This document shows, piece by piece, positions 1-8,328 of a stretch of DNA of 64,000 nt. This DNA comes from Myxococcales bacterium (GTDB lineage Bacteria > Myxococcota > Polyangia > Polyangiales > Polyangiaceae). Position numbers and translations under genes: made by a program. The first letter of the stretch is position 1. Every line of letters begins with the position of its first letter. Under the pieces are notes generated by a model. That model was not told the DNA's origin. It searched no databases and saw nothing but the letters and a program-made list of their open reading frames with translations. The stretch is from NCBI GenBank assembly GCA_003151595.1, contig PLXW01000049.1:39431-103430 (forward strand). Direction: 5' to 3'.

Positions 1-966
1 GTGAACCTCGAACGTCGACGGGATGTCCGACTCCGTGAACGTCGACTCGTTCTGCGCGATGTACGTCGCGTAACCGAACCCCGCGCCCGTGATGCCCGGG
101 TCGCCCGTGGCCTCGAGCTTCGCCAGCACGGCGAGAGGAACCGTCCCCGTGCCGCTCGCCGCGCTGAAGGTGCACGTGACGATGACCGCGTGCTGGTCGC
201 TCAGCGTCTCGTAGATCGCTTGCAACTTCCCCGCGCCGCCGCCGGTCCACGTGACGACGAGGTCCTTGGTTCGGTCGACGTCCGCGCAGGTCGCGTTGCC
301 GCAGACCGGAGCCGAGAGCGTGACGGCGCTCGGGGCGACGACCGACACGTTGAAGGCCGGAAGGTCCGGGCCGCCCGCGCTCGTCGCCTGCAGCGTGTCG
401 CCGCCCGCGAAGAAGAGACCCTGGCTGCTCGACGGGACGTATCCATTCGTGGGCGGTGACGCGCCGGGGATCACACCGAACGCGATCGTCGTCGGGCCGG
501 CGTCGAGCGAGGCCCCCGTGATGGTGATCGTGCCTGCGTTCAGCTCCGTGACGGCGGGAGCTCCTGCGTCGCTCCCGGTGTTGGTGCAAAGAACCTCGCC
601 TGTGCACGCGCCCGAAGAGAAGGGCCCGGAGCCCGCGCACGTGGCCGGCGCGGCGGTGCTCAACGTCTGGCGGACGAACGCGGCGCTCACGTCGTGGTTC
701 GAGATCCCCGAGCTCGTCCCCTGCGAGATCCCGACCGAGCCGCGGTTCGCAGTTCCACCCGATGCGCCGTCGCCCCCGCCGTTGCTCGCGTCGGTCCCGA
801 CGTTCCCCACGCTCCCGTCCGCGGTGGTGCCACCGTCGTCGTTGCTCGCGGGCGCGCCGCCGTCGTTGGTGGTGCTCGCGCTCGTGGAGACGCACGCGAT
901 GAGACCCGCGCCGATCGCGGTGGCTCCGATGAGACCGAGATACACAGCTCGCAAAGCTTCGTTCAA
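1..966 (-). CDS. Secreted lipoprotein, Ig/IPT-like, 3' end outside window
   Basis: Reading the minus strand from a TTG at 966-964 gives an open frame that runs off the left edge (322 codons visible). It begins LNEALRAVYLGLIGATAIG and has a lipobox ending LIAC, then a long Ser/Asp/Gly linker, so it should be an exported lipoprotein. The body is Ser/Thr/Ala-rich with short beta-type stretches such as GTITITGASLDAG, resembling IPT/TIG-type surface domains; no enzyme motif is seen. TTG is chosen because the next in-frame start, a GTG at 945, would cut into the signal peptide. Its promoter should lie in the 254-bp gap shared with the divergent gene at 1221. Function unknown. Confidence 0.7.
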   Translation of the reverse strand, partial: MNEALRAVYLGLIGATAIGAGLIACVSTSASTTNDGGAPASNDDGGTTADGSVGNVGTDASNGGGDGASGGTANRGSVGISQGTSSGISNHDVSAAFVRQTLSTAAPATCAGSGPFSSGACTGEVLCTNTGSDAGAPAVTELNAGTITITGASLDAGPTTIAFGVIPGASPPTNGYVPSSSQGLFFAGGDTLQATSAGGPDLPAFNVSVVAPSAVTLSAPVCGNATCADVDRTKDLVVTWTGGGAGKLQAIYETLSDQHAVIVTCTFSAASGTGTVPLAVLAKLEATGDPGITGAGFGYATYIAQNESTFTESDIPSTFEVH

Positions 967-1220
967 TGGGTTCTTTCCCTAAGCGCGCAGAGTGCGATTA
1001 GGGGGCAGCAGTGCGCTCTTCATCTTCAACAAGCAAGCGCGCAGGCGCGGAAGAACGTCGCGCTGAAATGATCGCCCCGTCGCCCCGGCGCGCCCGGACG
1101 CTTTCTTTCTCGGGCTCTCGTGCGCTCGTCGTCCATGCGGGTGACGCGCTCGTTAGAAAACCGGTTGCTAGGTTCCGCCTCGAACCGCACCTGCCCAACC
1201 GCGAAAGAGAGCTGTGCTCC

Positions 1221-2639
1221 ATGTCCCAGTCGCAACGCACCGTCGCCCGCGCCTCGTCGATCCTCGCGATCCTCACCCTCGCTGCCACCGGCTGCGCCGT
1301 GGATGCCACCGGCGAGAACGCTCAGTCGAGCGACCAGGCGATCATCACCCCGCAGACCTCGGTCCCTACCTACTGGGGGACGGCGCTTCTCTGGCAGAAC
1401 ATGTCGACTGGCCAGGTCAGCGCGTGGGAGCTGAACGGATCGACTGTGACCGGCACGGAGAATTTGAGCTGGACGTGTGGTGCATCGAACGGGTGCTCCA
1501 ACCAGTGGCAGCCGGTCGATACACTCTCCAACAGTATCCTCTGGGACAACCCCACGACGGGCCAGGTTCAGACGTGGTCCTTCGACCAGTATGGAAACGT
1601 CGACGCCGATCCGGCGCTGTCGTGGACGTGCACGGCGGCCTCGGGTTGTTCGTCAGCGTGGAAGCCCGTCGGCCGTACGACGTTGGGCGGAAAGCAAGGG
1701 TTGCTATGGCACGACGCGAGCACGGGCGCGCTGTCGGTCTGGAATCTCGACAATAGCTCTGTGACGGGAACGACGCCGCTGTCGTGGACCTGCGACGCGA
1801 CCTGCTCGGCGACCTGGCACACGATGAGGATTGGCGACTTCAACTCCGACGGCAACAGCGACGTCGTGTGGCTCAACGTCCAGACGGGGCAGGTCTCGAT
1901 CTGGCTCTTGAACGGCTCGGGCACCGTGACCGGCACGCAGACCGTGTCGCAATCGTGCACGCTGGCCTCGGGCTGCCTCGTGCGACCGTGCACCGCCTCG
2001 ATGTGCGCGCAGAGCGGGCCGACCTGGCAGGTCGTGGGAACGGGCGACGTCAACGGCGACGGTCGCGCGGATCTCACATGGTTCGATCCCATCTCGGGCA
2101 ACGTCACGTCGTGGCTCCTCAACGGCGCGGGCACGTACATCGGCACGCAGACCCTCAACTGGCAGTGCAGCGCCGCGTCGGGTTGCTCGGCGGCGTGGCG
2201 CCCGCTCGGGTTCGTGAAGTTTCCCAGCTCGTCGATCACCTGCGCGTGGGGTGAGAACGACAGCTATGGCTCCAGCCTCGGCAGCCACGGCTTCGGGCTC
2301 ACGCTGAACTACAACGGCAGCTACACGTTCTCCGGAAACTTCTGGGAGAACATCCCGTTCACGCGACTCAACGAGGGGGTCGTGCTCGCCATCCAGGGAG
2401 CGAACGGCGAGGTGTTCACGTTCGACCACGGCGGGAGCATGCAGGGGGTCGGATCGCAGAACGACAACTGGTCCACGCCGGGCACCGACACGCGGATCGC
2501 CGGCGCGTGGGCCGATCTGCAACGCGGTCACTGCGTGCAGAACTCAAGCTTCTCGCTGAGCGTCGGCGCGATCTGGAGCGACATCGCGGGTGGGCTGACG
2601 GGAGGGGCGATCGTGCCGATCGTGGGGAACTTGAACTGA
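1221..2639 (+). CDS. FG-GAP/VCBS-repeat lipoprotein
   Basis: 472 residues. The start is the ATG at 1221, which gives a clean lipoprotein leader (MSQSQRTVARASSILAIL..., lipobox ATGC) after a GAG-rich ribosome-binding region; the frame is open further upstream but that part looks non-coding. The body has about four repeats of 60-70 residues, each with a W-x-x-x-x-T-G-Q/N-V-x-x-W-x-L/F-N core and ending in a W-T/Q-C-x-A-x-x-C pattern. Two carry calcium-loop FG-GAP/VCBS motifs: GDFNSDGNSDVVW near residue 204 and GDVNGDGRADLTW near residue 275. The C-terminal ~130 residues differ (Gly/Asn-rich, beta-type). Such proteins usually form beta-propeller surface structures; the ligand is unknown. Confidence 0.8.
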   Translation: MSQSQRTVARASSILAILTLAATGCAVDATGENAQSSDQAIITPQTSVPTYWGTALLWQNMSTGQVSAWELNGSTVTGTENLSWTCGASNGCSNQWQPVDTLSNSILWDNPTTGQVQTWSFDQYGNVDADPALSWTCTAASGCSSAWKPVGRTTLGGKQGLLWHDASTGALSVWNLDNSSVTGTTPLSWTCDATCSATWHTMRIGDFNSDGNSDVVWLNVQTGQVSIWLLNGSGTVTGTQTVSQSCTLASGCLVRPCTASMCAQSGPTWQVVGTGDVNGDGRADLTWFDPISGNVTSWLLNGAGTYIGTQTLNWQCSAASGCSAAWRPLGFVKFPSSSITCAWGENDSYGSSLGSHGFGLTLNYNGSYTFSGNFWENIPFTRLNEGVVLAIQGANGEVFTFDHGGSMQGVGSQNDNWSTPGTDTRIAGAWADLQRGHCVQNSSFSLSVGAIWSDIAGGLTGGAIVPIVGNLN

Positions 2640-2670
2640 GGTCGTTCCGTCACGTGGTACGAACCCGTCG

Positions 2671-3753
2671 ATGACTTCCGTTCGAGCGCCGCTGGCATGG
2701 AGCGACGATCCGCGCGCCCTGTGCGCCCGAAGGGTCGTGTGCTTTTCACTGGCGGCTTCGATGTCTCTCGTGGCCGCGTGCGATCGAGCCGTCGGGCACG
2801 AACCTGCGTCTCCCTCGGGCGCGTCTTCGCACCCGACGCTTGCGCCGTCGCCGAACGAGGCTCCGTCGGCGAGCGCGGCGAGCGACTTGGATTCTCGTTC
2901 GACCGCCGAGGCAGGCGTGCCTCTAGGGCCACCAACGACCTTCACGTTCGCATGGAGCCTTCCGTGCAGCGTGCCTGTCGAGGAGCGCTCCGAGCGAGAC
3001 GGAGTGAGCGCCCACCTTCGTTTCTCCCTCGGGCTGCGCGCTCTGGCCGACGGTCGAATCGAGGTCCGCTGGGACGACATGGACTTCGTCGAGTTCATGG
3101 GCGAGCCACTCACCCCCGAGCGGCGAAAAGAGATGGCGCCCGTTCTCGCGGTGATGACGTTCGTGCCGAACATGTTCGTCACGAAGCACGGGGCATTCGT
3201 CGGCATCGGCGAGATCGACAAGATGCTGGAGCGCCTCGATGCGCTCGGCGTGGTCAAGCCGGAGGGGATCAAGACATTGCGCACTCCCGAAGCGAGGGCC
3301 GCGCTGTCGACCAGCGTGGGCAACTACTGGCAGACCTGGGTTGGCGCGTGGGCGGGTCTACAACTGGCGCGGGGAGAAGTCCGCGAGGGAGAGGGCTTCC
3401 TCGCATTCGGGAACCACAAGCTCCCCGCCCACACGCGCATCGGCTACGTCGGAGATGATCCCGGCGGGCTTGCGCGACTGTCTTCCACGACGACGATGGA
3501 GGGAAGCGAGGCGCTGGCCGCATTGAAGGGCGCCATCGGTGCCGTCTCTGGATCACCGCTGCCCGCCGACGGCAGCGTCACCGGGATGCGTTACATGTCG
3601 CGCATGGACGTGCAGACGGATCCCGCGACGCTACGCCCTCGCCGGACCCATTATGAGATCAGAGCGGAGATCACCGACAACGGGGAGTCGAAGCCGCAGA
3701 AAGAGTCGCGCGACGACGAGTTCAGTTGGGAGCGCGCGAAGGGGTGTCTCTGA
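2671..3753 (+). CDS. Hypothetical lipoprotein
   Basis: 360 residues from the ATG at 2671, 31 bp after the previous gene. The leader has a basic N-terminus, a hydrophobic stretch and lipobox LVAAC, followed by a Ser/Pro/Ala linker, so it should be a membrane-anchored lipoprotein. The rest is a soluble alpha/beta-looking domain with a conserved-looking core around FTFAWSLPCSVPVEERSER and a C-terminal KESRDDEFSWERAKGCL. No recognised catalytic motif. An internal ATG at 2761 lies inside the signal region and would shorten the n-region; 2671 is preferred. Same-strand spacing suggests it may share a transcript with the FG-GAP gene upstream. Confidence 0.7.
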   Translation: MTSVRAPLAWSDDPRALCARRVVCFSLAASMSLVAACDRAVGHEPASPSGASSHPTLAPSPNEAPSASAASDLDSRSTAEAGVPLGPPTTFTFAWSLPCSVPVEERSERDGVSAHLRFSLGLRALADGRIEVRWDDMDFVEFMGEPLTPERRKEMAPVLAVMTFVPNMFVTKHGAFVGIGEIDKMLERLDALGVVKPEGIKTLRTPEARAALSTSVGNYWQTWVGAWAGLQLARGEVREGEGFLAFGNHKLPAHTRIGYVGDDPGGLARLSSTTTMEGSEALAALKGAIGAVSGSPLPADGSVTGMRYMSRMDVQTDPATLRPRRTHYEIRAEITDNGESKPQKESRDDEFSWERAKGCL

Positions 3754-3823
3754 GGACATCTCACTGCGCATCTTCGCCCTGCTTCGTTCGCCGGGTCCGT
3801 CGGCAAGCGCGCCCGCGCTGGCG

Positions 3824-4347
3824 ATGACCCGTGCCGCGGGGGCGTCGCACGTCGTCGTGTTGTTGCCGGAGGGGAGGTCGCTCGGGGGCGGGGTGGAGAT
3901 CGGCCTCACGATCGCGGAGCTCCTTGGAGTGGATGCGATCGCCGCGAAGGTGTTCGCCAGCGTCGAGAAGAAGAACGGATTGAAGCGCGCGATCGTCCTG
4001 CCGTGGCGGCTCGTCGCGCCGGACGTGCGGTTCGTGGGCGAGGAGAAGACCGGGCGCCTCTGGCTCGATCGGCACGAGCTCGTACTGCCCGACAACGGCA
4101 TGAAGCTCCTCCTCGGCGCGGCTCGGGGGAGCGGAAGCCCCGTCCCGTCGGCGACCCTCGCGCGGCAGATCTCGCCGAACCGCAGCGACGACGCCGTCGT
4201 CCGGCAAACGGCGGCGCGCCTGGGCGCATGGATCGCGGACAGCTTCGTCGCGCAAGGGAAGAGGGCCCCCCGGCGGAGACGAGAGCGCTCGTCGAGTACG
4301 TGCCGAAGAAGGGCTGGATGATGACTGTGAAGTGCGAGGTGCGTTGA
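3824..4347 (+). pseudogene. Hypothetical protein, single-base frameshift near the 3' end
   Basis: The frame from ATG 3824 encodes a plausible protein (MTRAAGASHVVVLLPEGRSL..., later LWLDRHELVLPDNGMKLLL) as far as about 4262. There it drifts into an Arg-rich tail and stops at 4321. The adjacent frame then continues sensibly (AETRALVEYVPKKGWMM) to a TGA at 4345-4347. The switch falls at a run of six C in 4267-4272; a seventh C would join the two frames. It is therefore either a recent pseudogene or a base-calling or assembly error. I do not recognise the family. It begins 70 bp after the lipoprotein gene on the same strand. Confidence 0.5.
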
Positions 4348-4352
4348 AGGAG

Positions 4353-4558
4353 CGATCGACGGCGGGTCTGCACCGATCAACACGCCGTCCATACCGATCG
4401 ACGCGCCGTCCATGTCGATCAAGACGGCGTCCACATCGATCGACGCGCCGTCTATGTCGATCGATACGGCGTCCATGTCGATCGACGGCGGGTCTACACC
4501 GATCGACGCGCCCTCCATCTCGATCGACGCGCCGTCTACGTGCGATCGACGCGCGGAC
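4353..4558. repeat. 21-bp imperfect tandem repeat, about 9.7 copies
   Basis: Copies begin at 4353, 4374, 4395, 4416, 4437, 4458, 4479, 4500, 4521 (22 bp) and 4543 (partial). Each starts CGATC, usually CGATCGACGCGCCGTC, and differs at a few positions. The array begins just after the stop at 4347 and ends about 130 bp before the next gene. Because the unit is a multiple of three and lacks stops, most frames stay open through it; I do not take these as genes. The copies contain many GATCGA/CGATCG palindromes. It looks like a minisatellite (VNTR) in an intergenic region. Confidence 0.85.
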
Positions 4559-4758
4559 GTGCGGGAACGCCGAGTCGCGCTTCGACACGACGGCTGACGC
4601 GACGGCACGCCCGCGCGCGATGGGGCATTCATCGGTGGTCGAAACGAAACGGGCCGCGAGCGGCCCCCAGCACGAGAGAGACGATGACGACTCCGAAGAA
4701 GACCAAGAAGAGCCACGAAGCCACCGCGAGCCACATCACGAACGAAGGAGACCAGACC

Positions 4759-5541
4759 ATGAAGACCACGACCAAGAGCCACGCCACGAACGCGAACCAC
4801 GCCACGCACGACGGAGACACGACCATGAAGACGAAGACCAGCCACGCACACACGAGCCTTGCCCCGACCGAGACGACCGAGGCCGCAAGCGCGACCGCGG
4901 TCGCGGAGACGCCGAACGCGACGCCGAACGCGACCCCGGTCGCGACGAGGTCGCCGACGCTCGCGTACATCCAGACCTGCACGACGCTCCTGGATCAGCT
5001 CGAGGCGGCGTTCCCGAAAGACGGAGCGTTGACCGCGAAGGACAAGAAGCGCAGGGCCAAGGCGCGAAAGGGGAGCGAGCGTTTCACTCCTCAGCTCGTG
5101 GCGCTGGCGAAGCAGCACGGCGTGAACCTGGCGCTCGTGCCGCTGGACGTCATCTCGAACGCCTCCGCGGAGGCGACGGCGCTGGTGCCGCTGCAGAAGC
5201 GCATCGAGGGTCTGGCCACGAAGGGCGCTTCGCGGATGTTCGCGCTGCAGTCCACGTCGTGGAGCGGGTCGGCCAAGCTGTACTCGGTGCTGAAGCGTCT
5301 CTCGAAGGACGACGGCGACATCGAGTCCGGGCTCGCGCCGGTCGAGCAGTACTTCAACCACCGACATCCGTTGGTGGCAAAGGACCATCCGAAGACGAAG
5401 ACGGGGAAGGCCGCGCTGGCGGCGGAGAAGGCAGCGCAGGCGGCTGCGGCGGCGAAGGTGGCGGCGGCGCCGGTGGTCGTGACGGCGGAAGCGCCGGTGG
5501 TGACGTCGGCCACGACTCCGGTGGTGACGCCGGCCAGCTAG
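4759..5541 (+). CDS. Hypothetical Ala/Lys/Thr-rich protein
   Basis: About 260 residues from ATG 4759, which has the best Shine-Dalgarno sequence in the area (AAGGAG at 4745-4750). An in-frame ATG at 4684 would add 25 residues, and another at 4825 would remove 22; the three start regions look like repeated copies of one module. The N-terminus is polar (Lys, Thr, His, Asn). A folded middle (about residues 75-200) follows, with SPTLAYIQTCTTLLDQLEAAF and LEKRIEGLATKGASRMFAL-like helical stretches. The tail is low-complexity Ala/Lys then Val/Thr/Pro. No signal peptide and no recognised family. Nucleoid-like or structural roles would fit the composition, but that is speculation. Confidence 0.7.
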   Translation: MKTTTKSHATNANHATHDGDTTMKTKTSHAHTSLAPTETTEAASATAVAETPNATPNATPVATRSPTLAYIQTCTTLLDQLEAAFPKDGALTAKDKKRRAKARKGSERFTPQLVALAKQHGVNLALVPLDVISNASAEATALVPLQKRIEGLATKGASRMFALQSTSWSGSAKLYSVLKRLSKDDGDIESGLAPVEQYFNHRHPLVAKDHPKTKTGKAALAAEKAAQAAAAAKVAAAPVVVTAEAPVVTSATTPVVTPAS

Positions 5542-5572
5542 CCGACGTCACGCGCGCGGCGTGCGTGACGCG

Positions 5573-5620
5573 AAAGGGCTCTTCGACTCGTCGTCGGGGG
5601 GCCCTTTCTCTTTTCTCTTC
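5573..5620 (+). terminator. Rho-independent-type terminator
   Basis: AAAGGGC (5573-5579) can pair with GCCCTTT (5601-5607), followed by a pyrimidine/T-rich tract CTCTTTTCTCTT. Just upstream a second perfect 8-bp hairpin (5546-5553 with 5563-5570, CGTCACGC/GCGTGACG) sits directly after the stop at 5541. Together they probably end transcription of the preceding gene. Confidence 0.55.
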
Positions 5621-5647
5621 TGGCGCAGGAAAGGCTGGGTGACGACG

Positions 5648-6016
5648 ATGGATCCGAAGAGCATCAAGCGCTTGGTGGGCCAGCTCGCCGCGGAGCGCGG
5701 ACGGGCGAGGGAAAGGCACGTGCTCGCCGCGTGCGCGCTGAGGGCGCGACCCGCGTGGATGAGGAACGTGCGGACGGCGACCCGCGTCGAGGATCACCGA
5801 GGGATCGACGTGGTCATCGACTCGGACGTGGGGAAGCTCTTCGTGCAGGTGAAGAGCTCACTCATCGGGAAGGCGAAGTTCGAGCGGCGAAGGCGGCACG
5901 CGCGCGTGGTGGTGGTCGTGGTGGATGCTGGGGATTCGCTGGAGGCGGTGCTCGGGTTGGTCGTGGGGGCGGTCGGGGAAGTGAGGGCGGAGTATGTGAG
6001 GGAGAGGGAGGGGTGA
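5648..6016 (+). CDS. Small PD-(D/E)XK nuclease-like protein
   Basis: 122 residues from ATG 5648, with AGGAAAGG about 13 bp upstream. The pattern RHVLAACALRARPAWM, then GIDVVIDSD, then KLFVQVKSS is typical of the PD-(D/E)XK core: an N-terminal helix, a catalytic Asp near residue 56, and a beta strand ending Q-V-K near residues 67-69, where Q replaces the usual D/E. After the core comes a basic stretch (KFERRRRHARV), a hydrophobic strand (VVVVVVDAG) and a helix. Related small proteins include Mrr-like and UPF0102-like families; the exact family and substrate are unknown. It stands alone, with no methylase nearby, so a restriction role is not supported. Confidence 0.6.
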   Translation: MDPKSIKRLVGQLAAERGRARERHVLAACALRARPAWMRNVRTATRVEDHRGIDVVIDSDVGKLFVQVKSSLIGKAKFERRRRHARVVVVVVDAGDSLEAVLGLVVGAVGEVRAEYVREREG

Positions 6017-6251
6017 ACCAACTCGCTGGCCCCTACGGTGGGAACCGGCACACACAGTCGTATCGCTGGAGCGGCAGCTCCCCGCCGAGGTTGCCCTCGC
6101 GCGAGAGGACCGAGAGGACTTCAACGACGCTTCGTGCTCGCGTACGGCCTCGACATTGCCGACATCGCGCACGCGCGGAGCTGCGAGGTCAGTTGCCTCC
6201 GGGACCGAAAGTGGCCAGCGCACCTCGGCTGCGCCGTCCACGCTCCCTCTC

Positions 6252-6718
6252 ATGACGTTCCAGATCTTCGCCCTGCCTGCAGCCCCCTTCGCGCCGCTGT
6301 TCTCGCTCTCGGACGAGGAGCTCCGCGCTCGAGGCGCCGTGCGCCGCATCGTCGATCACCACCCCGGCTCCCCTTGTCGCGTGACGCTCCGCGACGCGGC
6401 CATGGGAGAGAGCGTGCTTCTGCTCAACCACGAGCACCACGCCGTGCGCTCGCCTTTCCGATCCGCCTACGCGATCTACGTGCGCGAAGGCGCAGTGGAG
6501 GCGCGCCCCGAGCCCGGCGAGGTACCGGAGATGCTGCGGTCACGGCTTCTCTCCGTCCGCGCGTTCGACGGTGCTGGGATGCTTCTCGATGCGGACGTCG
6601 TCGAGGGGCGGCGGTGGAGATGCTCATCGAGCGGCTGCTCGTCGCGACGACGTCCAAGTACCTGCATGTCCACTTCGCGCGGCCGGGGTGCTTCGCCGTG
6701 CGCGTGGACCGCGGATGA
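6252..6718 (+). pseudogene. DUF1203 protein with a single-base frameshift
   Basis: From ATG 6252 the protein starts MTFQIFALPAAPFAPLFSLS and continues with GSPCRVTLRDAAMGE, LLLNHEH, IYVREGAVEA and PEMLRSRLLSVRAFD, a good match to my memory of the DUF1203 family. After LLDADVVEG the frame goes wrong. The adjacent frame carries the expected C-terminus (AVEMLIERLLVATTSKYLHV ... RPGCFAVRVDRG) to TGA 6716-6718. The switch is at a GGGG run (about 6614-6617); one more G would restore a protein of about 155 residues. Family function is unknown. Confidence 0.7.
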
Positions 6719-6754
6719 GAATTCGTCACAACGCCGGCGTCGAGGTTCAGGAGC

Positions 6755-7963
6755 TCAGTACCCGCCCCTTCGCCCCGGAACGTCGAGCTCCGTACCCACC
6801 CGCAGGCGATCCAGATAGCCCCTGTACACGAAGGACCGATCCCGCTTTCTCCCGGTGGTCTCGGCGAGCACGCCTGCGGTCGTGAGCAGCTCGATCGCGC
6901 GGCCCGCCGTCGGTTTCGTCGTCTCCACCAGCTTCATGACGGACGCGACCGTCACGACGGGGTGCCGCGGCAGAAGCTCGAAGAGGCGCAACGTGGCGAT
7001 CGACATGCCCTCCTGCACGAGCACGCGTGCGCGATCCGCAGCGACGAGCGCAAACAGCTCGCGCGCGGACGCGACGGCCTCTTCGGCGATGGTCGCCACG
7101 CCGTCGAGGAAGAACTCGAGCCACCCCTCCCAGTCACCGTCGATACGGACGGCGTTCAGACGCGCGTAGTAGTCAGCGCGATGCCGCTTGAAGAAGAGAC
7201 TCAGATACAGCAGCGGCTTGGTCAGCAGCTTCCAGTGCTCCAGCAGCAGCGTCACGAGTAGACGTCCGATGCGCCCGTTGCCGTCGAGGTACGGGTGGAT
7301 GGTCTCGAACTGCACATGCAGCAGCCCGGCGCGCACGAGCGGCGGCAGCGCGTGGTCGCTGTGAATGTATTTCTCGAATGCACCTAGGACGTCACCGAGC
7401 GCATGCGGCGGCGGTGGGACATACACGGCGTTCCCAGGCCGGCTCCCGCCGATCCAGTTCTGACTGCGTCGTACCTCGCCGGGGTGCTTGTCGGCCCCGC
7501 GCACGCCGCGCATCAGCCGCGCGTGAGTTTTGTTCAGCAGGCGCATCGAGAGCGGCAGCCCTCTCGGCTTCGCGAGCTCCGCGCGCGTGAACGTGAGCGC
7601 GTCGAGGTAGTTGCAGATCTCCTCGACGTCGGCGCTCGGTGGAGCGCTCTCGTCGCCCTCGTCTTGCTCGTGCGCCTCGAAGGTGAGGAGGTCGACGAGT
7701 GTCGCCTGGGTTCCTTCGATCTGCGACGAGAGAACCGCCTCCTTGCGGACGAAGGCATAGATGAACCAGTCGAGCGACGGGACCATCTCTCCAGCGAGCT
7801 CGAGACGGGCGAGTGCCTGCTCTGCGACACGGATTCGCTCCGTGAGGCCGGCGTCCAGGAGGATCGGAGGCCTTGCGGGCGGCAGCGGATGCGGGATGAA
7901 CGCCGCGACCTGCTCGCCGGCGACGGTGGTTCGCTCGTATCGGCCTGTCGTTCGCTTGGTCAT
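6755..7963 (-). CDS. Fic family AMP-transferase-like protein
   Basis: 402 residues, ATG at 7963. The Fic active-site motif HPYLDGNGRIGR is complete at residues 223-234: the catalytic His and the nucleotide-binding loop are intact. An inhibitory-helix motif SSQIEG (residues 79-84, with Glu83) lies N-terminal, as in class II Fic proteins, where it blocks ATP binding. The C-terminal ~80 residues look like a winged helix-turn-helix (VTVASVMKLVETTKPTAGRA). Family members AMPylate or otherwise modify target proteins, often themselves or gyrase-type targets; the target here is unknown. It is a lone minus-strand gene, divergent from the ParE remnant. Confidence 0.9.
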   Translation of the reverse strand: MTKRTTGRYERTTVAGEQVAAFIPHPLPPARPPILLDAGLTERIRVAEQALARLELAGEMVPSLDWFIYAFVRKEAVLSSQIEGTQATLVDLLTFEAHEQDEGDESAPPSADVEEICNYLDALTFTRAELAKPRGLPLSMRLLNKTHARLMRGVRGADKHPGEVRRSQNWIGGSRPGNAVYVPPPPHALGDVLGAFEKYIHSDHALPPLVRAGLLHVQFETIHPYLDGNGRIGRLLVTLLLEHWKLLTKPLLYLSLFFKRHRADYYARLNAVRIDGDWEGWLEFFLDGVATIAEEAVASARELFALVAADRARVLVQEGMSIATLRLFELLPRHPVVTVASVMKLVETTKPTAGRAIELLTTAGVLAETTGRKRDRSFVYRGYLDRLRVGTELDVPGRRGGY

Positions 7964-8081
7964 CGGTGGCTCGGCTGCGGTGGTTCTTGGCCGCGCGCGC
8001 TAGGAAAGCGCGCGTTCCCGCGCGGTCAGCTAGGAACGCAGTCTTTACTAGCGAGCCTCCTTAGTCAAACGTGGTTGATTA

Positions 8082-8318
8082 GCCGGCCGACCGTCCGCTC
8101 CTGACTTGTTCGCCGAGGAGCTCGCGGGCGCCGTCGCGCTTCTCGAGATCGCGCCGGAGGCCGGACGGTTCTTCACTCGCCGCGAGCGAGGCGACGTCCG
8201 CCGATTGCTCCTGCCCGAGTGCCGGTACCACGTCTACTACCGCCGCGTGCGCGGCGAGGACGTCGTCACGATCGTCAGCGTCTGGGGCGCGGTGCGCGGG
8301 CAAACGCCGAGCGTGTGA
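8082..8318 (+). pseudogene. Remnant of a ParE/RelE-type toxin, N-terminus missing
   Basis: The frame after a stop at 8076-8078 reads AGRPSAPDLFAEELAGAVAL, then RRLLLPECRYHVYYRRVRGE and IVSVWGAVRG to TGA 8316-8318. This matches the second half of ParE-type toxins (…APDLFAEEL… RRLLL..YHVYY… ). The first ~30 residues of a normal ~95-residue toxin are absent and there is no good start (only TTG 8106). No antitoxin gene is visible upstream. I read it as a decayed toxin gene. Confidence 0.6.
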
Positions 8319-8328
8319 TCGCGAATCG

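Noticed and set aside
1..459. Arg-rich plus-strand open frame at the left edge
   Set aside because: It is antisense to the lipoprotein gene, which has a signal peptide and lipobox; the plus frame has only shadow composition.
4353..4558. Could be a CRISPR array
   Set aside because: The units are contiguous 21-bp repeats with no unique spacers, and no cas genes are present.
3631..5388. A 585-codon minus-strand open frame through the repeat array
   Set aside because: It is antisense to better-supported plus-strand genes, and the 21-bp repeat has few stops in any frame; composition is Arg-rich as in GC-rich shadows.
5648..6016. Restriction endonuclease of a restriction-modification system
   Set aside because: No methyltransferase or specificity gene is nearby and the protein is very short; only the nuclease-like fold is supported.
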